DNA from: Zobellia barbeyronii
GTDB taxonomy: Bacteria > Bacteroidota > Bacteroidia > Flavobacteriales > Flavobacteriaceae
Direction of reading: 5' to 3'
Length of the DNA stretch: 64,000 nucleotides
NCBI RefSeq assembly: GCF_018603515.1
Contig: NZ_JACATN010000003.1
Span: forward strand, 62,001-126,000
Position numbers and translations under genes: made by a program. This document shows positions 36,370-45,207 of this stretch, piece by piece (positions within the stretch are counted from its first letter, which is position 1; every line of letters starts with the position of its first letter). Under the pieces are notes generated by a model. The model was not told the origin of the DNA and made no database searches. It saw nothing but the letters and a program-made list of their open reading frames with translations.

Positions 36370-39300
36370 ATGAATTTAAAGTATTTGGCATTCCGTATAC
36401 TCTTTCTTGTCTTTGGAATTTGTTATGCCCAAACGGAAAAAGATAATTCCTCTAGTGAGGAGCAACTTTTACTTAGTGGTAATTGGAAATTCCACACCAT
36501 TTATGGTGAAGGCTCAAATTATATCGATATTTCCGAAACTGCTGAAGATATCGTAATAGACAACACCGATCAAACTCAGGTTACGGTAAAAGGTGAATGG
36601 AGCACAAAAACAGAAGGAGAACGTGGCTCTGGTTTTTTTGGCAAAAATTACTTACAAAGGGATTTCAAAACGGGGGAATCCGAGAGCAATTACGTTCGCT
36701 ATAGCCCAAATTTATTACCATCTGGTCTTTACGAAGCTCTCGTCCGTTTTCCGTTTGCAGTCCATTTAACAGCAGAAGTGAATGTTAAGCATGCCAATGG
36801 CACTACTCCTTCTTATTTTAACCAACGTAATCGGTGTGATCAATGGTTAAGTTTGGGGGTCTTCAGTTTCAATACTTCAGACGATAATTATATTGAAGTA
36901 ACTGCAATAACTGCTAGTTCAGTAGCTGCAGATGCAGTAATGTTCAGACCTGTTTCTAAAGATAAAATGGAAACATCTGTTGCAGAGAAAGCGACTATTT
37001 TTCAATCAGATTTTGATGATTCTAACTGGAACGACTTGAGCGTACCGGGACATTGGGGAATGCTTAATGAATATTCAAATTACACAGGAAAGGGCTGGTA
37101 CCGCAAAAATTTCAATCTTCCCAAAAACTGGAAAGCGAACTCAAAAGAAAGAGTGCGCCTTAAGTTTGATGCCGTTTACCACATTGCCAAAGTCTTTTTG
37201 AACGGAGAACTGGTAGGCAGTCACCAAGGTGGCTTTACCCCTTTTGAATTTGATGTAACCGATAAACTGAATTTTAACGGGCAGAATATTTTGGCCGTAG
37301 AGGCAGACAACAACGCGTTAGTAGGTGCTACTTGGAACTGGGGTGGAATTATCCGAGATGTTCATCTGGTCAAAAACAATGATGTGCGCATCAGTTATCA
37401 ATATATTCATGCAGACCCTGACCTAAAAAGAGGTTCGGCGAATTTGCAACTTAAAATCCGCGTCAAAAACTCATCGGCACAAAATAGAACCATTTTATTA
37501 GCTTCTACAATTGACGAAGCATCTACGCCCGACTTACAACATACGATTACCATACCTGCAAACAGCACTAAAGAAGTTCAATTAGCAACTACGTTGCCTG
37601 CAAATGATGTAAAATTATGGCATTTTGATACGCCTAATTTATATCACATTACAACTACCGCTACCGAAAACGAGCAAGTCTTAGATACTCAGAAAGACCG
37701 TTTTGGAATTAGAAAAATAGAATTGACGGATTCCCAATTAATCTTAAATGGAGAACCTGTACGTCTGGCTGGTTTTAACCGCGTGAGTGACCATAGATAT
37801 TGGGGCTCTTCTGAACCGCAATATTTGATCAATAAAGATGTGGACCTCATGAAAAATGCAGGTGCCAATTTTATGCGAATCATGCACGGTACACAGAATA
37901 AAAAGTTGATTGAACGCTGTGATGAAAAAGGTATCCTAATCTTTGAGGAAGTTAACGTACGTGAACTTACCAATCCTGAATTTACGGCTCCACATTATCC
38001 CTTGGCCAAACAATGGCTAAAAGAGATGATTGAAAGGGATATTAACCACCCCTGTATTATTGGGTGGAGTGTCGGCAACGAACTTAAAGACCATTTTGAT
38101 TATGCCAAATTAACGATTGATTATGTCAAAAATGAATTAGACCAACATCGTTTGGTTACTTGTGTTAGCAATAGTGGTTGGAAAGATTCGGCTACGCCAG
38201 AGAACGACCCCAATAGTTTAGTGGATATTATTATGCACAATCTATATCCGTTTCAAGGTAAGCCAGATGAAGTATTTAAAACCTTGCGTTCTAAATGGCC
38301 CAACAAACCTGTTTTCATCTCAGAATATGGTATAAAACCTATGGCCACCACTTCTTTGGATGGTGATATTCCCGAAATATCGGAGTGGAACAACAGTCTA
38401 CGAGGCAAGAATCCTTTTGTGATTGGAGCATCATTATGGACATTCAATGACTACCGAAGTGGTTATGCTGCTACCTCACCAGAGGAAAACCGAGTTTGGG
38501 GACTTGTAAATACCTGGCGCCAAAAGCGAAAATTATATAATCGAATAGAAAATGAACATAGCCCTATTCAACAAATTGAAGTATCAGATTTAGATGTAAG
38601 AAAAGGAAATGCCAAGATTTCACTTACTCCTAAAAACTTAGGAGACTATCCTAGCTACACTTTAAAAAATCACCTTTTAGTATGGTCTGTCCATGATTCA
38701 AAAGGAGACACATTGGCCAAAAAAACTATAGAAATACCCGTATTAAAACCGGGAACTGGTCCAACAGAAAATAATATTGACTGGAAACCATACCTGACAG
38801 ACATATCTAGCTTACACATAAATTTACTTTCGCCAAATGGCTACAATAGGTTTAAAAAAAGTATAGCTATTGCTGTTCCTGAACAGCCTTCCATTTCTGA
38901 AATAGAGCCTGGAAATACATCAGTTAGGATTCATTTTAATCCTGTTTTTGGTGCGGACACCTACCATATTATTCATCAAAACACTAGTGGTGAACTGGTT
39001 AAATCCGAAAAAACCACAACCAACTTCTTGGAAATTGAAAACTTGGAAAACGGAAAAGAATATATTTTTCAGCTCGTTGCTACAAATGAGAAAGGTATAA
39101 GTAAACCTTCCGAAACACGTACTGGCAGACCCAGTGGTAAAGAGCTTCCGCCTGTAATCTGGGATGCTTTTATAGTTGGAGATAAGCTTGTTGTTGGGTA
39201 TTCTGGTGAAGCTGATGATACGGACTACGTGGTAAGGTATGGCACTAGAGCCAGTTACCTTCCTTTCAAAAATGCTACACGAACAAAAGGAATGACGGTA

Positions 39301-39417
39301 ATTGATTTTGAAGGTGACGACCCACACTTTGTGAGCATCATGAAAAAAACAAAAAAAGGAGAAAGTGAATGGTCAAAACCAAGGTATGTATACACTTTGA
39401 GAAATATTAATAGATAA
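36370..39417 (+). CDS. GH2 glycosidase with inserted golvesin-like domain and C-terminal FnIII
   Basis: A 1015-residue exported protein (signal peptide to about YAQ, residue 21). The GH2 sugar-binding domain starts at about residue 35 (LLLSGNWKFHT). It is interrupted by an insertion, about 75-197, that looks like the golvesin/xanthan-lyase-type binding domain (RCDQWLSLGVFSF, VAADAVMFRP). It resumes at about 212 with DFDDSNWNDLSVPGHW. The barrel keeps both catalytic residues, Glu571 in WSVGNELK and Glu652 in FISEYG. Fibronectin type III-like domains follow from about 835. The insertion probably adds carbohydrate or cell-surface binding. The gene starts 6 bp after the sulfatase and is likely the last of the cassette; a hairpin follows. 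Confidence 0.88.
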   Translation: MNLKYLAFRILFLVFGICYAQTEKDNSSSEEQLLLSGNWKFHTIYGEGSNYIDISETAEDIVIDNTDQTQVTVKGEWSTKTEGERGSGFFGKNYLQRDFKTGESESNYVRYSPNLLPSGLYEALVRFPFAVHLTAEVNVKHANGTTPSYFNQRNRCDQWLSLGVFSFNTSDDNYIEVTAITASSVAADAVMFRPVSKDKMETSVAEKATIFQSDFDDSNWNDLSVPGHWGMLNEYSNYTGKGWYRKNFNLPKNWKANSKERVRLKFDAVYHIAKVFLNGELVGSHQGGFTPFEFDVTDKLNFNGQNILAVEADNNALVGATWNWGGIIRDVHLVKNNDVRISYQYIHADPDLKRGSANLQLKIRVKNSSAQNRTILLASTIDEASTPDLQHTITIPANSTKEVQLATTLPANDVKLWHFDTPNLYHITTTATENEQVLDTQKDRFGIRKIELTDSQLILNGEPVRLAGFNRVSDHRYWGSSEPQYLINKDVDLMKNAGANFMRIMHGTQNKKLIERCDEKGILIFEEVNVRELTNPEFTAPHYPLAKQWLKEMIERDINHPCIIGWSVGNELKDHFDYAKLTIDYVKNELDQHRLVTCVSNSGWKDSATPENDPNSLVDIIMHNLYPFQGKPDEVFKTLRSKWPNKPVFISEYGIKPMATTSLDGDIPEISEWNNSLRGKNPFVIGASLWTFNDYRSGYAATSPEENRVWGLVNTWRQKRKLYNRIENEHSPIQQIEVSDLDVRKGNAKISLTPKNLGDYPSYTLKNHLLVWSVHDSKGDTLAKKTIEIPVLKPGTGPTENNIDWKPYLTDISSLHINLLSPNGYNRFKKSIAIAVPEQPSISEIEPGNTSVRIHFNPVFGADTYHIIHQNTSGELVKSEKTTTNFLEIENLENGKEYIFQLVATNEKGISKPSETRTGRPSGKELPPVIWDAFIVGDKLVVGYSGEADDTDYVVRYGTRASYLPFKNATRTKGMTVIDFEGDDPHFVSIMKKTKKGESEWSKPRYVYTLRNINR

Positions 39418-39454
39418 CGACTCTGAAAATTCAAATTAACTATAAAACAAATAA

Positions 39455-39483
39455 CGAGTTAAGAGCTTCTCTTTCATAACTCG
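39455..39483 (+). other. Intergenic hairpin between GH2 and GH43-like genes
   Basis: CGAGTTAAGAG (39455-39465) pairs with CTCTT (39469-39473) and AACTCG (39478-39483), giving 11 bp with a 4-nt bulge. There is no T tract, so it is more likely an RNA-processing or stability element than a terminator. Confidence 0.45.
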
Positions 39484-39505
39484 GTTCAACAAACAGAATA
39501 CAACT

Positions 39506-40660
39506 ATGAAAAAACTGAATCTAATCGCGGGCTTAACAATTGTCTCTTTGCTCTTTTCATGTAAAAGCGAAAAAAAATCGGATACAGAAACTACTGTATT
39601 AGCAAAAAATGAAGCGGCTACCGCCAAAGCAGTTCCCGACTATAAAATAGAATTCGGAAAGGTTTCACCGGAGTCTATATTCCGAAATGACAGTCTTAGT
39701 ATTTGGGGTGGTTCTATGGTTAAAGGAGAAGATGGGCTTTACCATATGTTTTACTCCCAATGGCCTAAAAACATTGGCTGGGAATGGGTAAACTACTCTG
39801 TAATTGCCCATGCGGTATCAGAATCGCCCTTTGGTCCATTTGAGCATAAAGACTTTGCCTTACCGGACCGTGGTGCAGAATTCTGGGATGGTTCTACAAC
39901 CCATAATCCTACTGTGCATAAATTTAACGGAAAATATTATCTGTATTATATGGGTAATACAGGAGATAAGAAAATTGTAAGTGTTCCCGGCAAACCTAAA
40001 ATTAACTGGGTACACCGTAATAACCAACGTATAGGCGTAGCTGTAGCGGATTCACCTAACGGACCATGGGAACGATTTGATAAGCCTGTGTTGGATATTG
40101 CACCTAACGAAGACGCCCTAGATGCTTTAATGACTTCTAATCCTTCTGTATGTCAAATGCCAGATGGTAAAATCTTAATGGTGTATAAGGCTGTGGGTAA
40201 AAAAGACCCGCTTCCAGGAGGTGGCCCTGTTGTTCATATGGTGGCTATTGCAGATTCTCCTACTGGCCCGTTTAAGAAATATCCAGAACCTGTTTTTACT
40301 TTTGAAGGCGAACGCTTTCCTGCCGAAGACCCTTACATTTGGTACCAGGACGGTAAATTCAGAGCTATTGTAAAACGTATAAAACACGAAGGTAAAACTC
40401 GCGAATTCTCTTTGGTACATTACGATTCCGAGGATGGGATACATTGGAATACTGCTATGAATTTTGAAATATCAAAACGTATCGTTGAATGGGAAAACGG
40501 AAGAACGCAACAATTTGAACATTTAGAACGACCACAAGTGTACTTAGAAAATGGCGAACCTATTGTCCTCCTATGTGCTGCAGACACCCTTGATGCCAAT
40601 GGTATACGTGAGTCTTTCAACATACAAATTCCGTTGAAAATCGAAAAAATAGCTAACTAA
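39506..40660 (+). CDS. GH43/GH117-like beta-propeller glycosidase, family unassigned
   Basis: A 384-residue lipoprotein (lipobox LLFSC, Cys19). It shows repeated blade motifs of five-bladed propeller glycosidases: YHMFYSQW, KYYLYYMGN, and ADSPNGPWERF / ADSPTGPFKKY, the latter typical of GH43, GH117 and relatives. Acidic residues in the blade starts (DGSTTHNPT, TSNPSVC and AEDPYIW) may be catalytic. It does not look like a close relative of the GH117 protein 47 bp downstream. The neighbouring genes suggest an exo-acting enzyme on galactan fragments. It could also be a non-catalytic or new-family member; assignment is by motif only. Confidence 0.7.
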   Translation: MKKLNLIAGLTIVSLLFSCKSEKKSDTETTVLAKNEAATAKAVPDYKIEFGKVSPESIFRNDSLSIWGGSMVKGEDGLYHMFYSQWPKNIGWEWVNYSVIAHAVSESPFGPFEHKDFALPDRGAEFWDGSTTHNPTVHKFNGKYYLYYMGNTGDKKIVSVPGKPKINWVHRNNQRIGVAVADSPNGPWERFDKPVLDIAPNEDALDALMTSNPSVCQMPDGKILMVYKAVGKKDPLPGGGPVVHMVAIADSPTGPFKKYPEPVFTFEGERFPAEDPYIWYQDGKFRAIVKRIKHEGKTREFSLVHYDSEDGIHWNTAMNFEISKRIVEWENGRTQQFEHLERPQVYLENGEPIVLLCAADTLDANGIRESFNIQIPLKIEKIAN

Positions 40661-40707
40661 AGTTAGTACTACAAAACAAACTCAGTTCAAACTATAAAAT
40701 ACTAAAC

Positions 40708-42009
40708 ATGCAAATCAACCCTTTTCTAAAGCATTCAGCACTGAGCCTTCTAATGGTTAGTGCGTTTATCGCTTGTTCAGACCAAAAGCCAAATATAAAG
40801 TCCCCCACATCAGAAGATATTACAGCAACTGAACACCAAGTTTTCCCTCATAAATTACCCTCGGAAAAACCGGATATGCCACTAAGTGCATCGGCTGAAC
40901 GTATGTTCAACTACCCCACTCCCCGTGTTCAGGATAACGAGCTTTTTTCTCAATTTAAATACACTCGTTTAAAAGGTTTTGATTATCACAACGGAGATGG
41001 AACCGTTTCTAGACGTGATCCTTCTAGACCTATTTTAGTTGACGGAAAATACTATTTATACTATACCAAAAGAGATACCAAAGTACCACCAATTGGTTGG
41101 GACCGCGCTGATGAAGCTACAGATGAAATTCCATCTACGGATTGGGATTTATGTGATATTTGGTATGCTACCAGTGAAGACGGAACCACATGGAAAGAAG
41201 AAGGCATAGCTGTTGGGAGACCAGAAAAGCCAAAAGCGGGATGGCGCTCAGTTGCCACACCAGATATTTTGATATGGAAAGGAAAATACTATTTATACTA
41301 TCAAGCATTTAATGAGCCTAGTGGTTTACGAGGAGATTGGTGCCCCGTATCTGTTTCGTATGCAGACTCACCTAGTGGCCCTTGGACCCATGGTGGTGAC
41401 TCCGTAATTCCCTTTGGAAAAAAAGGAGATTGGGATCAAGATGCTACGCATGATCCGCAACCAATTGTTTACAAAGGAAAAATTCACTTATACTATAAAG
41501 CCGCTTACAATAAGTGGCCTGACATTCGCGATAAATATGCTGTTGGCCATGGTCTTGCTATAGCCAATGACCCATTAGGCCCTTTTGAAAAACACCCTTT
41601 AAACCCCGTTATGACCTCGGGGCATGAAACCACTTACTTTCCATTTAAAGAAGGTGTAGCAACGTTGGCTATCAAAGATGGTAATGAAAGGTACACTATG
41701 CAATATGCAAAAGATGGTGTCAATTTTGAAATTGCTTCTGTGGTATCATTAGCACCTACTGCAGCTGCTCCTTTTGCTGCAGATGCCTTTACAGATTCCG
41801 GTGACGGAAGAGGAGTTTCTTGGGGGCTTTGCCATTTTACCAATGCCAGTAATACTCCTAAGAAAGGATATTCTATTATGGCCAGATTTGATTGCGACTT
41901 AAGCCTTGACGTTGATGACCCTTCTTATAAAAAAACAGGAGTATGGCATAAACCTGAAGTTTACTTTGCACAGGCACCCAACCAAAATAAGACCCCAGAA
42001 GGGCGATAA
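40708..42009 (+). CDS. GH117 alpha-1,3-(3,6-anhydro)-L-galactosidase
   Basis: A 433-residue lipoprotein (lipobox IAC, Cys23). The five-bladed propeller carries the GH117 motifs FKYTRLKGF (about 83-91), SRRDPSRP with the conserved base Asp104, IPSTDWDLCDIWYATS (141-156), WRSVATPD with Asp186, and SGHETTYFPF with His306, the proposed acid. GH117 enzymes release 3,6-anhydro-L-galactose from the non-reducing end of neoagaro- or porphyran-type oligosaccharides. This is the strongest single clue that the PUL targets an agar or porphyran galactan. It lies 47 bp after the GH43-like gene, and 180 bp separate it from the next sulfatase. Confidence 0.93.
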   Translation: MQINPFLKHSALSLLMVSAFIACSDQKPNIKSPTSEDITATEHQVFPHKLPSEKPDMPLSASAERMFNYPTPRVQDNELFSQFKYTRLKGFDYHNGDGTVSRRDPSRPILVDGKYYLYYTKRDTKVPPIGWDRADEATDEIPSTDWDLCDIWYATSEDGTTWKEEGIAVGRPEKPKAGWRSVATPDILIWKGKYYLYYQAFNEPSGLRGDWCPVSVSYADSPSGPWTHGGDSVIPFGKKGDWDQDATHDPQPIVYKGKIHLYYKAAYNKWPDIRDKYAVGHGLAIANDPLGPFEKHPLNPVMTSGHETTYFPFKEGVATLAIKDGNERYTMQYAKDGVNFEIASVVSLAPTAAAPFAADAFTDSGDGRGVSWGLCHFTNASNTPKKGYSIMARFDCDLSLDVDDPSYKKTGVWHKPEVYFAQAPNQNKTPEGR

Positions 42010-42189
42010 GAATTTGCTTCAATATAAAATTATAACAGTCTAATGTCTGGTTGTTAAACAGTGGTAAAAACTTAATTATTATCTTAAATTTAGCAAAGGA
42101 CTTTTTTGTTGGACAGAGCCTTATCATACCCTCTTTTTCATCAAAAAAGTCTTTTTCCTTAGAACACAAACTACCAAACCACTGTTTAC

Positions 42190-43641
42190 ATGAACAACAC
42201 ATCTATTTTTCTCGCTTTCATTGCTTTGCTTTCCTTTAATTTATCCATTGCCCAAAACCAAGATAAAGACCGTCCCAATGTAGTTCTGGTTTTTATTGAT
42301 GACGAGGGTTATGGTGATGTGGGCGTATATGGCGCTACAGGATTTGAAACCCCTAACATTGACCAACTGGCCGCCAAAGGAACACGTTTTACTAATTATT
42401 ACTCCGCACAGCCTGTATGCAGTGCTTCAAGAGCGGGAATACTAACTGGGTGTTATCCCAATAGAATCGGGTTTTCCGGTGCTCTATTTCCACGACATGA
42501 AATCGGTTTGAACAAAGATGAACTTACTATTGCTGAAATGTTCAAAGAACAGGATTATAAAACAGCTTGTTTTGGAAAATGGCACTTGGGATGGCAGAAA
42601 GAGTTTTTACCGTTACAACATGGTTTTGATGAGTTTGTTGGCCTACCCTACTCCAATGATATGTGGCCGCATGACAGCGCTACCGGAGAACATCTTTCTG
42701 CAGAGAAGAACAGAGCTCAGTTTCCTGATTTACCAATTATAGAAGGAAACGAAACCATAGCGTACGTTAAAAGCTTAAAAGACCAAGACAAGTTAACTAC
42801 CCTATACACAGAAAAAGCGGTAGATTTTATAAACAGAAATTCTAACGAACCCTTTTTTCTATACGTGCCCCATACTATGGGACACATTCCTTTAGGTGTA
42901 TCGGACAAATTTAGAGGCAAGAGTGAGCAGGGTCTTTATGGCGATGTTATGATGGAGATTGATTGGTCCGTAGGTGAAATAGATAAAGCCTTAAAACGAA
43001 ATGGTGTTGCGGATAACACTATTTTTATTTTTACTACAGATAACGGACCTTGGTTAAACTTTGGTAATCATGCAGGCTCCTCGGGCGGATTAAGAGAAGG
43101 GAAAACCACCAGCTGGGAAGGCGGCCAACGGGTTCCTTTTATCATTCGGTGGCCTGGAAATACTCCAGAAGGAACCGTTTCTCATAAATTGGCTTGTGCG
43201 GTTGATTTGCTTCCCACATTCGCGGCGATTACCAACGGAAAACTATCCAACAATAAAATAGACGGCGTAGATATTTCTTCGCTTTGGAGAGGCGAATTAA
43301 ACAGCGAACCTCGAAATACCATTTTATACTACCACGGAAAAAATAACTTAAACGGAGTTCGAAAAGGCAATTGGAAACTCGTGCTTCCCCATACCTATAG
43401 TAGCTATAATACAGAAAGCGGCAACGATGGGTACGGCGGACAAAGAATAAAGACTGTTGTAGAACAGCCTGAACTTTATAATATGATGCGTGATCCAGGA
43501 GAACGATATAATGTAATTGCCTATCACCCGGAAAAAGTAAAAGAATTGATGGTAGCTGTAGAAAAAGCCCGTAAAGAACTGGGAGATTTAAATGTAGGTA
43601 TCGAGTCTGGAACCGAAAATAGAGAGATTGGCAAATTATAA
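42190..43641 (+). CDS. S1-family sulfatase with CxAxR motif
   Basis: A 483-residue exported sulfatase (signal peptide to about IAQ, residue 22). Asp37-Asp38 in FIDDEG are metal ligands. The maturation motif is QPVCSASRAGILTG, so Cys77 is in C-x-A-x-R, a known but less common variant. FGKWHLGW near 132 and TTDNGPW near 280 are conserved. It is preceded by a 180-bp gap in which no terminator was found and is followed 48 bp later by another sulfatase. The substrate sulfate position cannot be told; a galactan ester is inferred from the PUL. Confidence 0.92.
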   Translation: MNNTSIFLAFIALLSFNLSIAQNQDKDRPNVVLVFIDDEGYGDVGVYGATGFETPNIDQLAAKGTRFTNYYSAQPVCSASRAGILTGCYPNRIGFSGALFPRHEIGLNKDELTIAEMFKEQDYKTACFGKWHLGWQKEFLPLQHGFDEFVGLPYSNDMWPHDSATGEHLSAEKNRAQFPDLPIIEGNETIAYVKSLKDQDKLTTLYTEKAVDFINRNSNEPFFLYVPHTMGHIPLGVSDKFRGKSEQGLYGDVMMEIDWSVGEIDKALKRNGVADNTIFIFTTDNGPWLNFGNHAGSSGGLREGKTTSWEGGQRVPFIIRWPGNTPEGTVSHKLACAVDLLPTFAAITNGKLSNNKIDGVDISSLWRGELNSEPRNTILYYHGKNNLNGVRKGNWKLVLPHTYSSYNTESGNDGYGGQRIKTVVEQPELYNMMRDPGERYNVIAYHPEKVKELMVAVEKARKELGDLNVGIESGTENREIGKL

Positions 43642-43689
43642 AGAACACCTTGCCAATCTTGAAATAACTAAACTAATAAATACCACAAT

Positions 43690-45177
43690 ATGAAACTGAA
43701 TAAACTAATCTGTCTGGTAGCTTACCTGCTCCCATTACTCACTATTGCCCAAGAAAAGAAACCTAATATTGTCTGGATTTTTTCTGATGACCATTCTTAC
43801 CAAACTATTGGAGCTTATGGTGGTAGACTACAAAGTTTAAACCCAACTCCTAACATAGATAAACTGGCCGCACAAGGAATGCGTTTTGATAAGGCCTATG
43901 TAGAAAACTCAATCTGTGCACCAAGTAGAGCTACATTATTGACGGGTAAAATGAGCCATCTTCATAAAAAACTGGACAACACTAAGAAAACCGTTTTTGA
44001 CCATGATCAGCAGCAGTTTCAAAAAATTCTGCGTACCAACGGTTACCAAACTGCTATGATCGGGAAAATTCACCTTCCGGGAAAAATGCAAGGTTTTGAT
44101 TATTGGGAAGTTCTTCCTGGACAAGGAAAATATTACAACCCGGATTTTATTACTGAGGAAGGCGATACAAATTACAAAGGTGAATATGTTACCGACGTCA
44201 TTACAGAACGTGCCCTGAATTGGTTAGAAAACGAACGAGACCAAGACAAGCCATTTATGATGATGGTACACCACAAAGCTCCGCACCGTAACTGGGATCC
44301 GGCAGAACGCTACATGAACAAATATGAGGATATAGAAATTCCTGAACCGGATAACTTTTTTGACGATTATGCTACACGTACTACAGCAGCACATAAACAA
44401 GAAATGGACATTGCCACAAGCATGAAAATTGATTCCGATTTAAAGGCTGAAGGCGAACGTTATGCTAACGACCCAAGGTATAAGGAACGTTACGCAAAAT
44501 TTGCCCAAGACAATCTTAAAGGCAAAGAGCTTGTTAAATGGAAATACCAAACGTACATGAAAGATTATTTACGTTGTATTTGGTCGGTAGATGAAAGTGT
44601 GGGTCAAATAATGAAATCACTTAAAGAGCAAGGTCTTGATGAAAACACCATAGTAATCTACTCTTCTGACCAAGGTTTTTATATGGGCGAACACGGTTGG
44701 TTTGATAAGCGTTTTATGTATGAAGAATCGTTTCGGACACCGCTTATTGTAAAATGGCCTGGAAAAGTTAAGGCTGGAAGCGTAAATACCGATTTGGTAC
44801 AAAACATTGACTTTGCCGAAACCTTTCTTGACCTTGCCGATGCTCCTATTCCAGATGACATGCAGGGTAAAAGTGTCGTACCCCTTTTAGAAGGAAAAGC
44901 TCCTAAAGATTGGCGAAAATCCATGTACTACCATTACTACGAGTATCCGGGCGCTCATGCAGTTCGTAAGCATGAAGGTGTTGCCAATAAACGTTATAAG
45001 CTTATTCGTTTTTACGGAGAAGATGTTCCAAACGGGGAAGAATGGGAATTTTACGATTTGGAAAAAGACCCTTCGGAGATGGACAATATCTACAACTCAT
45101 CTGCTGCGGCAAAGCAAGTTTTAGAGATGAAAAAAGAACTTGGTAAGCTAAGGGTTCAATACGCGGTAAACGAGTAA
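43690..45177 (+). CDS. S1-family sulfatase (N-acetylglucosamine-6-sulfatase-like branch)
   Basis: A 495-residue exported sulfatase (signal peptide to about IAQ, residue 21). Asp33-Asp34 (FSDDHS) and Cys76 in NSICAPSRATLLTG (C-x-P-x-R) are in place. The later blocks GKIHLPGKMQGFDYW and SSDQGFYMGEHGWFDKR resemble sulfatases of the 6-O-sulfate-removing group that includes GlcNAc-6-sulfatases. In a porphyran-type galactan the matching group would be galactose 6-sulfate, but that is inference. It starts 48 bp after the preceding sulfatase and 30 bp before the GH9-like gene. Confidence 0.9.
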   Translation: MKLNKLICLVAYLLPLLTIAQEKKPNIVWIFSDDHSYQTIGAYGGRLQSLNPTPNIDKLAAQGMRFDKAYVENSICAPSRATLLTGKMSHLHKKLDNTKKTVFDHDQQQFQKILRTNGYQTAMIGKIHLPGKMQGFDYWEVLPGQGKYYNPDFITEEGDTNYKGEYVTDVITERALNWLENERDQDKPFMMMVHHKAPHRNWDPAERYMNKYEDIEIPEPDNFFDDYATRTTAAHKQEMDIATSMKIDSDLKAEGERYANDPRYKERYAKFAQDNLKGKELVKWKYQTYMKDYLRCIWSVDESVGQIMKSLKEQGLDENTIVIYSSDQGFYMGEHGWFDKRFMYEESFRTPLIVKWPGKVKAGSVNTDLVQNIDFAETFLDLADAPIPDDMQGKSVVPLLEGKAPKDWRKSMYYHYYEYPGAHAVRKHEGVANKRYKLIRFYGEDVPNGEEWEFYDLEKDPSEMDNIYNSSAAAKQVLEMKKELGKLRVQYAVNE

Positions 45178-45207
45178 AATATATTGTTTATAAGTAACTA
45201 AAAACTG

